From assembly GCF_000741175.1 (NCBI RefSeq), contig NZ_JGYS01000008.1, positions 62,001 to 126,000 on the forward strand: DNA of 64,000 nucleotides. The letters are read 5' to 3'. How positions within the stretch are numbered: the stretch's first letter is position 1; each line of letters begins with the position of its first letter. Shown piece by piece: positions 17,958-26,893 of the stretch. The position numbers and the translations under genes were made by a program. The DNA is from Bifidobacterium callitrichos DSM 23973. GTDB lineage: Bacteria; Actinomycetota; Actinomycetes; Actinomycetales; Bifidobacteriaceae. The notes beneath the pieces are model-generated. The model was given only the letters and a program-made list of their open reading frames with translations, was not told where the DNA came from and searched no databases.

Positions 17958-18008
17958 CTACCCCTCAGTCCCGCTTCGCGGGCCAGCTCCCCTGACAAGG
18001 GGAGCCGA
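17958..18008. repeat. Dispersed palindromic intergenic repeat, copy 1
   Basis: Contains CCTCAGTC, the small hairpin CCCGCTTCGCGGG and the hairpin GCTCCCCTGACAAGGGGAGC. Related copies are at 23970, 26894, 30846 and 55670. Confidence 0.65.
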
Positions 18009-18016
18009 GATTGTGC

Positions 18017-19027
18017 CTACCGCCTGGTGGAGGAGACGCGCACGACGAGCTGCGGGGGCAGGGAGACGTGCGCGGGGTGTCCGGGGCCCGATTCGATGAG
18101 GCGGAGAGACTCGGAGACGATCTGCGCGTAGGGCGGGCGCACCGAGGTCATCGTCGGCAGGGACGCCGAGGCGATGGGCGAGTCGTTATAGCCGACGACC
18201 TTGATGTCCTCCGGCACGTTCATGCCGAGCGCGTGCAGCGCCATCATCACGCCGAACGCGATCGTGTCGTCGGCGCAGACGACCGCATCGGGGTGGCCGC
18301 GCTCGCCGAACAGGCGGATCGTGCAGTCGAATCCGCGCGAGACCGTGCGATCGCCGAAGCGGTTCCAGTCGCTGTCGGTGGTGAGCCCTGCGGCGCGCAC
18401 CTGCGTGTGGAACATCGCGAACAGCTCGGCGGACTCGAACGAGACCTCCTTGCCGGCTAGGTAGGCGACGGAATGCACGCCCTGCTCGGCCAGATGCCGG
18501 ATGATCGCCTCCATCGCGGTGTTCTCGTCGATGGAGACCATGTTGGTGCGGAAGGAGCGCTGACGGCCGCCGACCTGCACGATCGGGATCGTGTCGGCGT
18601 ATTTGTCGAAGACGCGGGAGAGATCGGCGCCGGCGGAGGTGACGGCGATGAGCCCGTCCACCTTGCGTGAGCACAGGGCGTCGATGCGGTCGATCTGCGT
18701 GGCCTCGTCGGCGCCGATGCCGAGCAGAAGCTGGCGGCTGTCGTCATCGACGATCGGTTCGAGCGCGTCGAGGAGACCGGCGGAGAAGTTGTCGGAGGCG
18801 GTGGGGATGACCAGTCCGATCGTGTTGGTCACGTCGGAGCGCAGTGCGCTGGCGGCGTAGTTGACGGAGTAGTTGAGTTCGGCGGCGGCCTTGCGCACGC
18901 GGGCGGCGATCTCGTCGTCCTTGGTTCGTCTGCCGGAGAGCACACGCGACACCGTGGCGGTCGAGACGTCCGCCAGTGTGGCGACTTCCACGATGGAGGC
19001 TTGGGACTTCGATGCCCGATTGGCCAT
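18017..19027 (-). CDS. LacI-family transcriptional regulator
   Basis: 336 residues: an N-terminal LacI helix-turn-helix (VATLADVSTATVSRVLSGRR, residues 15-34) then a sugar-binding-protein-like sensor domain with the usual NTIGLVIP and CADDTIAFG blocks. The start ATG at 19025-19027 is immediately before this domain; longer forms add non-conserved residues. It lies downstream of ptsH on the same strand but a hairpin terminator separates them, so it is probably transcribed on its own. No sugar gene is adjacent, so its regulon cannot be told; it might act on distant sugar genes or on the PTS genes. Confidence 0.9.
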   Translation of the reverse strand: MANRASKSQASIVEVATLADVSTATVSRVLSGRRTKDDEIAARVRKAAAELNYSVNYAASALRSDVTNTIGLVIPTASDNFSAGLLDALEPIVDDDSRQLLLGIGADEATQIDRIDALCSRKVDGLIAVTSAGADLSRVFDKYADTIPIVQVGGRQRSFRTNMVSIDENTAMEAIIRHLAEQGVHSVAYLAGKEVSFESAELFAMFHTQVRAAGLTTDSDWNRFGDRTVSRGFDCTIRLFGERGHPDAVVCADDTIAFGVMMALHALGMNVPEDIKVVGYNDSPIASASLPTMTSVRPPYAQIVSESLRLIESGPGHPAHVSLPPQLVVRVSSTRR

Positions 19028-19120
19028 GTTGCTGCTCTTTCGCTTGCCGGATACCGCTGGGTTGGGTTGATGGGACCGACGTCGTATCGCCGGTCTGGGC
19101 GAACCCGGTGGAACCTCGTG

Positions 19121-19169
19121 AAAAACGAATTCGCCGCCCGGCACAGCATCATAGCGCGCGGGCGGCGAA
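19121..19169 (-). terminator. Terminator of ptsH
   Basis: On the minus strand, TTCGCCGCCCG (complement of 19159-19169) pairs with CGGGCGGCGAA (complement of 19130-19140), followed by a TTTTT tail (19121-19125). Confidence 0.75.
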
Positions 19170-19241
19170 CACGTGGAATAGGGAAGGAACGGGAACGTCG
19201 CCATGCGCTGCGGCGCCCCGAGAACTAGATGTGCCGGATGG

Positions 19242-19508
19242 TCACTCGGCCTTGGTCAGGGTGGCAACCAGGGAGTCGGCGACGGTCTCGGCGTTGTCGC
19301 CCTCGACGGTCAGGTTCACGGTGTCGCCCTGCTTGATACCCAGGCCCATGATGGACAGGATGGAGCCGGCCGGAACGGCGGCGCCGCCCTCCTTGGCAAT
19401 GGTGACCGTGCAGCCGGAGGCGGTGACGGCCTGGGCGAATTCGGCGGCCGGACGGGCGTGGATGCCGACGGGATCGTTGATCACGGTGGAACGGGTTGCA
19501 GTTGCCAT
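19242..19508 (-). CDS. ptsH: PTS phosphocarrier protein HPr
   Basis: Carries phosphate from EI to the sugar permeases. 88 residues, family size. The phosphorylated His17 is in GIHARPAAEF and the regulatory-serine region reads SILSIMGLG. The ATG at 19508 follows AAAGGAG (19518-19524 on the plus strand as CTCCTTT). It is divergent from ptsI rather than in the usual ptsHI order, and its leader shares 18 identical bases with the ptsI leader. The trehalose permease nearby is a likely client. Confidence 0.95.
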   Translation of the reverse strand: MATATRSTVINDPVGIHARPAAEFAQAVTASGCTVTIAKEGGAAVPAGSILSIMGLGIKQGDTVNLTVEGDNAETVADSLVATLTKAE

Positions 19509-19511
19509 AGG

Positions 19512-19529
19512 GAGCACTCCTTTATGTCT
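19512..19529 (-). promoter_or_regulatory. 18-base leader element shared with ptsI (ptsH copy)
   Basis: AGACATAAAGGAGTGCTC just before ptsH is identical to 19752-19769 before ptsI, in inverted orientation. It includes the ribosome binding site. Confidence 0.7.
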
Positions 19530-19587
19530 GTATGTTATATGCCGCGCGTGCTCGTCAATCGGTGACGGGTTTGAGCGCTGAAAGAAA

Positions 19588-19593
19588 CTATAG
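19588..19593 (-). promoter_or_regulatory. -10 box of ptsH (TATAGT)
   Basis: TATAGT on the minus strand, about 80 bases before the ATG, in an AT-rich stretch. No good -35 is seen. Confidence 0.45.
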
Positions 19594-19631
19594 CACAGAT
19601 TTTCACGACACGCAGAAAACGATTACCGGTG

Positions 19632-19659
19632 TTGCTTCAATCTTTTTTCTGTGTATACT
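19632..19659 (+). promoter_or_regulatory. ptsI promoter
   Basis: TTGCTT at 19632-19637 and TATACT at 19654-19659, spaced 16 bases, in an AT-rich stretch; the leader would be about 107 bases. Confidence 0.55.
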
Positions 19660-19751
19660 GACACTGTCGGTAAATGGATTACACGCCATTGCGCCGCAGA
19701 AGACCGGCCAGTGCGGAAAGAACCGCACGGTACCGGTCGCAACAGGACATA

Positions 19752-19769
19752 AGACATAAAGGAGTGCTC
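19752..19769 (+). promoter_or_regulatory. 18-base leader element shared with ptsH (ptsI copy)
   Basis: Identical to the ptsH leader element; includes AAAGGAG, the ribosome binding site of ptsI. Confidence 0.7.
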
Positions 19770-19773
19770 GATC

Positions 19774-21429
19774 ATGGTTATCACCGGAAACGGAATCGGA
19801 CGTGGAGTCGCCGTCGGCAAGGTCATCCGCATGGCACCGCCGCTGGAGGAGCCGGCGGACGTGCGTCGCGATGCATCCATCAGCGCCGTCGTGGAGAACG
19901 AACGCGTCACCAAGGCTCTGGCCACCGTCAACGCGGAGCTGAACCGTCGCGCCGAAGAGGCCAAGCACGGCGATGAAGGCGCCAAGAAGGCCGCTCCGAT
20001 CCTCGAGGCCATCGCCATGTTCGCCTCCGATCCCTCGCTCGCCACCTCCATCCAGAATCTCGTCAACGGCGGCAAGACCGGCGAGCGCGCCGTGCTGGAG
20101 GGCTTCGGCCAGGTCGAGGAGATGTTCAGGATGATCGGCGGATACCAGGCCGAGCGTGCGGCCGACCTGCACGATGTCGGTCAGCGCGTCATCGCCGAGC
20201 TGCGCGGCGTGCCCGCACCGGGCGTGCCGGACTCCGATGAGCCGTTCGTGCTCGTCGCCGACGATCTTTCCCCTGCCGACACCTCTTCGCTGGACCTCGA
20301 GAAGACCCTTGCGATCGTCACCTCGCAGGGTGGCCCGACCTCCCACACCGCGATTCTGGCGCGTGCCCGCGGCATCGTCGCGGTCGTCTCAGCGGCCGGC
20401 GCCGAGGACCTTCGCAACGGCGAGACCGTGATCGTCAACGCCGCCAAGGGCGAGGTCGTCACCGAGCCGACCGAGGAGCAGATCAGCGAGGCCGAGCACG
20501 CCAAGGCGAGGGCCGCCAAGGCCAAGGAGCTGCGCGGCCAGGCCGGCGGCACCAAGGACGGCCACCTCGTGCCGCTGCTCGCCAACCTCGGCAAGCCGGC
20601 CGACGGCAAGACCGCCATCGAGTACGGCGCGGAGGGCGTGGGCCTGTTCCGCTCCGAGTTCCTGTTCATCGGCAACGCCGAGCCGCCGAGCGTCGAGGAG
20701 CAGACCAAGGCCTACACCGAGCTGCTCGCCCAGTTCCCGGGCAAGAAGGTCGTCATCCGCATGCTGGACGCCGGCGCCGACAAGCCGCTGCCGTTCCTGA
20801 CCCCGGAGGACGAGCCGAACCCGGCCCTCGGCCTGCGTGGCCTGCGTACGCTGCGCGTGCACAAGGAGGTCCTCGAGGGCCAGCTCAAGGCCCTCGCCGC
20901 CGCCGACGCGCAGACCGACGCCGACCTGTGGGTCATGGCCCCGATGGTCGCCGACGAGCATGAGGCCGCCTACTTCGTCAAGCTCGGCAAGAGCTTCGGC
21001 CTCAAGAAGGTCGGCGTCATGGCCGAGGTCCCGTCCATCGCCCTGATGGCCGACAAGGTTGCCGAAGTCGCCGACTTCGTCTCCATCGGCACCAACGACC
21101 TCACCCAGTACACGATGGCCGCCGACCGCATCCTCGGCTCCGTCTCCAACTACCAGACCGCATGGCACCCGGCGGTCCTGCGCGCGATCAAGCTGATCGC
21201 CGACGCGGGCAACGCCCACGGCATGCCGGTCGGCGTGTGCGGCGAGGCCGCGGCCGATCCGGATCTGGCCGTCGTGCTGACCGGTCTCGGTGTCAACTCC
21301 CTGTCGATGACCCCGGTGGCGCTGGATGACGTGCGCGCCCAGCTCGCCGAAGTCACCTTCGAGGAGGCCAAGGTCAAGGCCGAGGCCGCTCTGAACGGCG
21401 ATTTCTACAAGCCTGCGTGGGGCGACTGA
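19774..21429 (+). CDS. ptsI: PTS enzyme I (phosphoenolpyruvate-protein phosphotransferase)
   Basis: Takes phosphate from PEP and passes it to HPr. 551 residues, close to the usual 570. The phosphorylated His191 is in TSQGGPTSHTAILARA; the PEP-binding barrel has EGVGLFRSEFLF, GVMAEVPS and the VCGEAAADPD block with the catalytic cysteine. The ATG at 19774 follows AAAGGAG. It is divergent from ptsH and followed by several hairpins ending in a terminator. Confidence 0.97.
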   Translation: MVITGNGIGRGVAVGKVIRMAPPLEEPADVRRDASISAVVENERVTKALATVNAELNRRAEEAKHGDEGAKKAAPILEAIAMFASDPSLATSIQNLVNGGKTGERAVLEGFGQVEEMFRMIGGYQAERAADLHDVGQRVIAELRGVPAPGVPDSDEPFVLVADDLSPADTSSLDLEKTLAIVTSQGGPTSHTAILARARGIVAVVSAAGAEDLRNGETVIVNAAKGEVVTEPTEEQISEAEHAKARAAKAKELRGQAGGTKDGHLVPLLANLGKPADGKTAIEYGAEGVGLFRSEFLFIGNAEPPSVEEQTKAYTELLAQFPGKKVVIRMLDAGADKPLPFLTPEDEPNPALGLRGLRTLRVHKEVLEGQLKALAAADAQTDADLWVMAPMVADEHEAAYFVKLGKSFGLKKVGVMAEVPSIALMADKVAEVADFVSIGTNDLTQYTMAADRILGSVSNYQTAWHPAVLRAIKLIADAGNAHGMPVGVCGEAAADPDLAVVLTGLGVNSLSMTPVALDDVRAQLAEVTFEEAKVKAEAALNGDFYKPAWGD

Positions 21430-21509
21430 TCCCACGCCCGATTCCCGCCTGACGGTGCAGTGCCCCCTAATGCGGTGCGCCATCAGGCGATGAACCACTA
21501 ATCGTGATC

Positions 21510-21597
21510 CGGTTTCCCCTTCGTCCGGATCACCGCTGTCAGCCCGGCCCGTGCCGATGGGAATGAGCACTCCCCATCGGCACAGGCCGGGCTTTTT
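21510..21597 (+). terminator. Double hairpin terminator after ptsI
   Basis: First hairpin GTGATCCGG...CCGGATCAC (about 21510-21532), second with arms 21541-21561 and 21572-21592 (GCCCGGCC/GGCCGGGC core) followed by TTTTT at 21593-21597. Confidence 0.8.
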
Positions 21598-21645
21598 CGT
21601 TTTCGATGCGATATCCGTTTTTCACGCGCGCAACGTGGCGCGCGA

Positions 21646-21651
21646 TACACT
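21646..21651 (+). promoter_or_regulatory. -10 box (TACACT) of the PEBP-family gene
   Basis: TACACT ends seven bases before the ATG at 21659; no ribosome binding site fits between, so the message is probably leaderless. Confidence 0.45.
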
Positions 21652-21658
21652 GGGACGT

Positions 21659-22213
21659 ATGAAGATTTCCGCTGATTTCACCGTCATTCCCGACGATTTC
21701 GCCAAGGCGGCCGCGCCCGAATACCGCGCGGGCGGCGTGCCCGTCATCTCCTTCCCCTTCTACATCGACGAGGTGGACCCCGACGCGAAGTACCTGCACT
21801 GGACGTTCACCGACCCCGATTCGATTCCGGTGTGCGGGTTCGAATGGATCCACTGGACGGTCGCGAATCTGCCGATCGACGCGCTGATGTTCGACTTCAA
21901 CGACTCGCACGCGCTGTCGATCCCGCCGGACTTCTCCCGTCAGATGCCCGCGATGATCCCCGAGGCGGTGCAGGGCCGCAACTCCTCGGCCTCGAAGTTC
22001 CTCGGCCGTGACAACGACCCGGCGGTCATCATGCGCTACAACGGACCGCAGCCGCCGGACAAGGACCATGACTACTACCTGCATGTCTGGGCCACCAAGA
22101 ACCCGCTGCCCGGCTTGAATCAGGGCTTCTGGATGAACGAGCTGCTGCATCGCCTGCGCGAGTCGGGGGAGCAGGCCGATCAGGCCGGCATCTTCCTGAC
22201 CGGCAGGGCGTGA
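21659..22213 (+). CDS. YbhB/YbcL-type phosphatidylethanolamine-binding-like protein
   Basis: 184 residues matching bacterial homologues of Raf kinase inhibitor protein (PEBP family): VPVISFPFYI, the core FEWIHWTVANLP and HDYYLHVWATK with the ligand-pocket histidine. Cytoplasmic; the true ligand in bacteria is unknown. The ATG at 21659 starts right at the conserved domain. It stands alone between the ptsI terminator and the dipeptidase. Confidence 0.87.
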   Translation: MKISADFTVIPDDFAKAAAPEYRAGGVPVISFPFYIDEVDPDAKYLHWTFTDPDSIPVCGFEWIHWTVANLPIDALMFDFNDSHALSIPPDFSRQMPAMIPEAVQGRNSSASKFLGRDNDPAVIMRYNGPQPPDKDHDYYLHVWATKNPLPGLNQGFWMNELLHRLRESGEQADQAGIFLTGRA

Positions 22214-22299
22214 CGATGCGCCGATCGCTGTAAGCATCCATCGCTGTAAACATCATTGAGGACAACAAGAGGACAACAAGAAAGGACACCCATCCAACC

Positions 22300-23919
22300 A
22301 TGGCCTGCACCACGATTCTGGTCGGCAAGGACGCGAGCTACGACGGCTCGACCATCATCGCCCGCAACGAGGACTCCGCCAACGGCGAGTTCAACCCCAA
22401 GCAGTTCCTCGTCATCAAGCCCGAGGAGCAGCCGCGCACGTACACGTCGGTCATCTCCCACCTGACCATCGAACTGCCGGACGACCCGCTGCAGTACACG
22501 TCCGTGCCGAACGCCGACCGCAAGGAAGGCATCTGGGGCGAAGCCGGCGTCAACGAGGCCAACGTCGCGATGAGCGCCACCGAGACGCTCACCACCAACG
22601 AGCGCGTGCTCGGCGCCGACCCGTTCGTCGAACTCGTGCCCGCCAAGGGCAAGCCCGGCGAGGACGGCTACGAGCCGGAGGTCCCCGGCGGCATCGGCGA
22701 GGAGGACTTCCTCACCATCGTCCTGCCGTACGTGAAGACCGCGCGCGAGGGCGTGGCCCGCTTGGGCGCGCTGCTCGAGGAGTACGGCACCTACGAGATG
22801 AACGGCGTCGCGTTCTCCGATGCGGACGAGATCTGGTGGCTCGAGACCGTCGGCGGCCACCACTGGATCGCCAAGCGCGTGCCGGACGAGGCGTACGTGA
22901 CGATGCCGAACCAGCTCGGCATCGACGAGTTCGACCTGGACGACGCGCTGGGCGATCAGGAGAGCCACATGTGCTCCGAGGATCTCGCCGAGTTCATCGA
23001 GGAGAATCACCTCGACCTCGCCGTCGAATCGACCTCGCCGTTCAACCCGCGCGACGCCTTCGGCTCCCACTCCGACTCCGACCACGTGTACAACACGCCG
23101 CGCGCGTGGTGGATGCAGCGCTTCCTCAACCCGTACGACGAGGTGTGGGACGGCCCGGACGCCGACCACTCCCCGGAGAACAACGACATCCCGTGGGCCC
23201 GTCAGCCCGAGCGCAAGGTGACCATCGAGGACATCAAGTACGTCCTCTCCGGCCACTATCAGGGCACCCCGTACGATCCGTACGGCAAGCTCGGCGACGA
23301 GCACACCCGCCACATGTACCGTCCGATCGGCATCAACCGCCAGAGCCAGCTCGCGGTCATGCAGATCCGCCCGTACCGCCCGCAGGCCAACCGCGCGATC
23401 CAGTGGATGGCGTACGGCTCCAACCCGTTCAACACGCTTGTGCCGTTCTATCCGAACGTCGATGAGACGCCGGCCTACCTCGCCGACACCACCACGCGTG
23501 TGACCACCGAGAACTTCTACTGGGCCAACCGCGTGATCGCCGCCCTGTGCGACGGCGCGTTCGCCGACACGTCCAACGCGGTCGAGCGCTACCAGCAGAA
23601 GACCGGCGCCCTGGGCCACCGCCTCGTCGCCGCCACCGACGAACAGGTCGCACGTCTGGGACTCACGGCCGCCGAGGAGGAGGCCGAGTCCGCCGCCGAG
23701 GCCGAGTTCGAGGCCGACAACGTGGATGGTGACGTGCAGCCGCTCGAGCCGGAGGAGATCATCGAGGCCGTGCGCAATGAGGAGGTGCGCGGCATTCTCG
23801 CCGCCGCCAACCAGACCATGGCCGACCAGCTCAAGGTCGAGACCGAGAAGCTGCTCGACTCCGTGCTGTACACGCGGTCCATGGCCATGAAGAACGGCTT
23901 CCACATGTCCGACTTCTGA
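22300..23919 (+). CDS. C69-family dipeptidase
   Basis: 539 residues. The N-terminal MACTTILVGKDASYDGS is diagnostic of peptidase family C69 (dipeptidase A group), an Ntn-type hydrolase whose nucleophile is Cys3; ARNEDS follows at its usual place. These enzymes cut a broad range of dipeptides in the cytoplasm; no signal peptide is seen. The C-terminal ~60 residues are rich in Glu and Ala. AAAGGAC lies 12 bases before the ATG. A degenerate palindromic repeat follows the stop. Confidence 0.93.
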   Translation: MACTTILVGKDASYDGSTIIARNEDSANGEFNPKQFLVIKPEEQPRTYTSVISHLTIELPDDPLQYTSVPNADRKEGIWGEAGVNEANVAMSATETLTTNERVLGADPFVELVPAKGKPGEDGYEPEVPGGIGEEDFLTIVLPYVKTAREGVARLGALLEEYGTYEMNGVAFSDADEIWWLETVGGHHWIAKRVPDEAYVTMPNQLGIDEFDLDDALGDQESHMCSEDLAEFIEENHLDLAVESTSPFNPRDAFGSHSDSDHVYNTPRAWWMQRFLNPYDEVWDGPDADHSPENNDIPWARQPERKVTIEDIKYVLSGHYQGTPYDPYGKLGDEHTRHMYRPIGINRQSQLAVMQIRPYRPQANRAIQWMAYGSNPFNTLVPFYPNVDETPAYLADTTTRVTTENFYWANRVIAALCDGAFADTSNAVERYQQKTGALGHRLVAATDEQVARLGLTAAEEEAESAAEAEFEADNVDGDVQPLEPEEIIEAVRNEEVRGILAAANQTMADQLKVETEKLLDSVLYTRSMAMKNGFHMSDF

Positions 23920-23969
23920 TTCACTGCCAGTGATGACTGGCTGCGGGGTAGTCGGCTCCTTATAATTTG

Positions 23970-24022
23970 ACTACCCCTCAGTCTCGTTACACGAGCCGGT
24001 TCCTCCGGCAAGAAGAGCCAGT
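23970..24022. repeat. Dispersed palindromic intergenic repeat, degenerate copy 2
   Basis: CTACCCCTCAGTC is shared with the copy at 17958; the following hairpins CTCG..CGAG and CCGG..CCGG are diverged. Confidence 0.5.
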
Positions 24023-24044
24023 TGATATTGAGAAAGGTTTATCC

Positions 24045-25562
24045 ATGACCACCATCGAAGACTTCACCAGCCAGTACGGCCTGGTCGAGAAGATCGACGC
24101 GTTCGGCTATCTCGACTACCTCAAGAACAATCCCGACGCCCCGCGCAAGCACGGCAAGGTCGTGCTCGTCACCGCCGACACCCCGCTCAAGGCGAGCCGC
24201 GGCGAGGGCAAGACCACCACCACCATCGCCCTGATCGACGCGCTCAACAAGCGCGGCATCGACGCGGCCGCCGTGCTGCGCCAGCCGAGCATGGGCATCA
24301 CGGCCGCCGGCTCCAAGGGCGGCGCCTCCGGCGGCGGCAAGGCATCCCTGACCCACCCCGAGCTCATCGACTGGGGCCTGTGTGGAGAGATGGGCGCGAT
24401 CGAGGCGGCGCAGAACCTGCTCGTCTCCTTCGCCGAGAAGGCCGTCGACGAGGGTCGCCTCGACGACATCCTCGTGCCGCGCGTCTCCGAGGTGCCGAGC
24501 CGCTCCCTGCGTTCCATCGCCGTCGACTACGGCAAGGGCGACGTCAAGGAGAAGGTCGTGCTCACCCCGACCTGCGAGCTCATGCAGATCGTCGTGCTGT
24601 CGCGTTCGATGGACGAGATCGCCGAGCGCGTGGCGAAGATGATCGCCGGCACGAAGGACGGCAAGGCCGTCACCTTCGGCGAGTTCGTCGACCTGTGGCG
24701 CATCACCGGCATCCTCGCCGACGCGGTCAAGCCGGCCAAGACCGAGACCATCAACGGCTCCCCGGTGTACGTGCACGGCGGCCCGTTCGCCAACGTGTCG
24801 ATCGGCATCCCGACGCTCGTCTCCGTCGAGATGGCGTGCGCGCTGCACGACGTCGTCATCGTCGAGGCCGGCTACGGCACCGACGCCGGCGCGCAGAAGT
24901 GGCTCGACATCGCCTGCCGCGAGTTCGGCGCGCAGTGGCCGTCCGCCGCGGTCGTCGTGACCCGCGCCTCCACGTGGCGTGACGATCCGGAACTCGCATG
25001 GCGCTACCCGTTCCACGTCGAGCGTCTTGAGAAGCTCGACATTCCGACCTTCCCGCTCGTCAACCTGTGGGACGGCGAGGACGATCAGATCCCGTCCCTC
25101 AAGGAGACGGCCGCGAAGCTCGAGTTCCGCGACCCGATCATCGGCAACCTGTACCGCGACGGCGGCGAGGCGCTCGCCCCGCAGCTCGATGCGTTCGTCG
25201 ACGTGCTGGAGCATGGCTCGATGCCGGCCCAGCCGCACAGCCACAAGGGCATGTCCGTCATCGAGAACGTGAAGTGGGTGGCCGAGAACGCCTACGGCGT
25301 GCCGGCCGAGCGCGTGCTGCTCAAGGACGGGTTCATCGCCTCCCGCGACGAGGCCGTGAAGCTGTGCGAGTCTGCCGGCATCTCGCTGGCCGACCTTGCG
25401 CTGGTCGCGGTCAAGTCGCCGGCCACGATGACCGACAACGACCGCGCGCCGGAGGACGAGCGCACCGTGACCCTGAAGAAGGTCGAGGTGCACGCCGGCG
25501 CCGGTCTGGTCCATGTCAACCTGACGACCTCGCTGACCACCCCGATGCCGAAGATCGTCTGA
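24045..25562 (+). CDS. fhs: Formate-tetrahydrofolate ligase
   Basis: Makes 10-formyl-THF from formate, ATP and THF. The P-loop SRGEGKTTTT is at residues 51-60, followed by QPSMGITAAGSKGGASGGGK and the C-terminal KSPATMTDN. At 505 residues it is shorter than the usual ~555, lacking part of the middle, yet the active-site blocks are intact. The ATG at 24045 fits the conserved start; the frame stays open upstream into a palindromic repeat, which I treat as non-coding. A weak GAAAGG lies upstream. In bifidobacteria formate is also a product of pyruvate formate-lyase, giving a plausible substrate source. Confidence 0.92.
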   Translation: MTTIEDFTSQYGLVEKIDAFGYLDYLKNNPDAPRKHGKVVLVTADTPLKASRGEGKTTTTIALIDALNKRGIDAAAVLRQPSMGITAAGSKGGASGGGKASLTHPELIDWGLCGEMGAIEAAQNLLVSFAEKAVDEGRLDDILVPRVSEVPSRSLRSIAVDYGKGDVKEKVVLTPTCELMQIVVLSRSMDEIAERVAKMIAGTKDGKAVTFGEFVDLWRITGILADAVKPAKTETINGSPVYVHGGPFANVSIGIPTLVSVEMACALHDVVIVEAGYGTDAGAQKWLDIACREFGAQWPSAAVVVTRASTWRDDPELAWRYPFHVERLEKLDIPTFPLVNLWDGEDDQIPSLKETAAKLEFRDPIIGNLYRDGGEALAPQLDAFVDVLEHGSMPAQPHSHKGMSVIENVKWVAENAYGVPAERVLLKDGFIASRDEAVKLCESAGISLADLALVAVKSPATMTDNDRAPEDERTVTLKKVEVHAGAGLVHVNLTTSLTTPMPKIV

Positions 25563-25600
25563 TCTCGGGCGATCCTGGAGCATTTCAGGGGTATCTCGTT

Positions 25601-25787
25601 TACAAGGGGTACATTTCCGCTGTTGCGGACATCTATCTCGCTTACGAGGGGTACCAAGCCTAAGTACAAAGGCCCGAAAACGGCTCAGCCGCAATGCGGT
25701 CAAGCCGTTTTCGGGCCTTTATACATGGGGTACATACCCCATGTAAGCGAGATAGATGTCCGCAACAGCGGAAAAGTACCCCTCGTA
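25601..25787. repeat. Large nested inverted repeat around a terminator
   Basis: Outer arms 25601-25654 and about 25734-25787 are reverse complements over ~54 bases with a few mismatches; each contains CCGCTGTTGCGG and is bounded by TACCCC-type boxes. Inside is a terminator hairpin (25668-25720). It lies between convergent fhs and the tautomerase gene. Confidence 0.8.
25668..25720. terminator. Bidirectional terminator
   Basis: AAAGGCCCGAAAACGGCT at 25668-25685 pairs exactly with 25703-25720. A-rich and T-rich flanks make it work in both directions, for fhs and for the tautomerase. Confidence 0.85.
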
Positions 25788-25816
25788 ACGCAGATGGTCG
25801 CTCTTTCGGCCGGGTA

Positions 25817-26164
25817 CTAGAAGTTGCCTCCGTTCCAGCCCCAGTCGGTGGTGGCGGTGTAGCGGATGTACGTGCGGTCCTCGGGGATGCCGAGCGTGGA
25901 GTTCAGCGCGGCCATGATCTGCTCGGTGAGCTTCTCCCATGCGGAACCCGGCACGGAACGGCCGAACACGTTCACCTCGACGTAGGCGGCCGGCTGATCG
26001 TCGGAACCGGCGAAGTAGATCGGCATCTCATCCTCGAACGGGCACATGAGCCAGCCCTCGGACTTGCCCGGCACGGCGGTGATGGCCTTGCCGTAGGCGG
26101 TCTTCAGGGCCTCGCGCTGCTCGGGCGTGGTCTTGACGGAGACGTGGGTGTGAATGACGGGCAT
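25817..26164 (-). CDS. MIF-like tautomerase
   Basis: 115 residues resembling phenylpyruvate tautomerase / macrophage migration inhibitory factor proteins of the 4-oxalocrotonate superfamily. Pro2 follows the initiator Met (MPVIHTHVSVKT), which after Met removal gives the catalytic N-terminal proline. NSTLGIPEDRTYIRY matches the family's C-terminal part. A strong AAGGAGG precedes the ATG. Physiological substrate in bacteria is not known. Confidence 0.88.
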   Translation of the reverse strand: MPVIHTHVSVKTTPEQREALKTAYGKAITAVPGKSEGWLMCPFEDEMPIYFAGSDDQPAAYVEVNVFGRSVPGSAWEKLTEQIMAALNSTLGIPEDRTYIRYTATTDWGWNGGNF

Positions 26165-26319
26165 GATTCCTCCTTATCGGAACACTCCTTATCGGATTAT
26201 TATCGGAAACAATGATGGAGTGGTGATCATCTCCCAGTCTAGTGGCCGCAAGGCGGTACGGGAAAGCCTTCAGTGAGCGGACAGCCAGCGGTCAGGTGCG
26301 TGGTGTTGAATACCTGACT

Positions 26320-26877
26320 GTGAGAAAACTGATCGCGCAGCTTATGAAATTCGGCATCGTCGGTGTCATCGCCTTTATCATCGACTGGGGCATCCTCAAC
26401 ATCCTCGTTGGCATGTTCCACATGCACAACGTGCTGGCCGCCACCATCTCCTTCGTCATCTCCCTGATCTTCAACTACTTGGCGAGCATGAAGTTCGTGT
26501 TCAAGCACCGCGAGGACATGGCCCGGTGGATGGAGGTCGTCATCTTCGTGGCCGGTGCCGTGGTCGGCCTGTTCATGAACGACGCGATCATCTGGATCTC
26601 CACGTACGGCATGAACCACGACGCGTTCAACACGCAGCACGCGGAGTACCTGCTGCGCACCAACGTCGGCAAGCTCGTCGCCACCGCCGTGGTCATGGTG
26701 TGGAACTTCGCGATCCGCAAGTGGCTGCTCGACGACACGCACACGCACGCGATGAACCGCCTGCGCTCGGCGGAGAACAAGCTCACGGCCGAGGAGCTCG
26801 AGGCCAAGTGGGAGAACAGCTTCTCGCATCGCCTCGGCGTGTGGTCGCTCGAGCACACGCCCAAGGGCTGGCAGTAG
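26320..26877 (+). CDS. GtrA-family membrane protein
   Basis: About 185 residues with four membrane segments; the first is FGIVGVIAFIIDWGILNILV. The opening KLIAQLMKFGIVG is typical of GtrA proteins, thought to flip or help transfer undecaprenyl-linked sugars for wall polysaccharide or glycolipid modification. An Arg/Lys- and Glu-rich C-terminal tail of ~45 residues is cytoplasmic. I take GTG 26320 as start since the conserved part begins there; the frame is open from 26242. No glycosyltransferase is adjacent, so its target is unknown. Confidence 0.85.
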   Translation: MRKLIAQLMKFGIVGVIAFIIDWGILNILVGMFHMHNVLAATISFVISLIFNYLASMKFVFKHREDMARWMEVVIFVAGAVVGLFMNDAIIWISTYGMNHDAFNTQHAEYLLRTNVGKLVATAVVMVWNFAIRKWLLDDTHTHAMNRLRSAENKLTAEELEAKWENSFSHRLGVWSLEHTPKGWQ

Positions 26878-26893
26878 TCCTGACTTACCCTGA

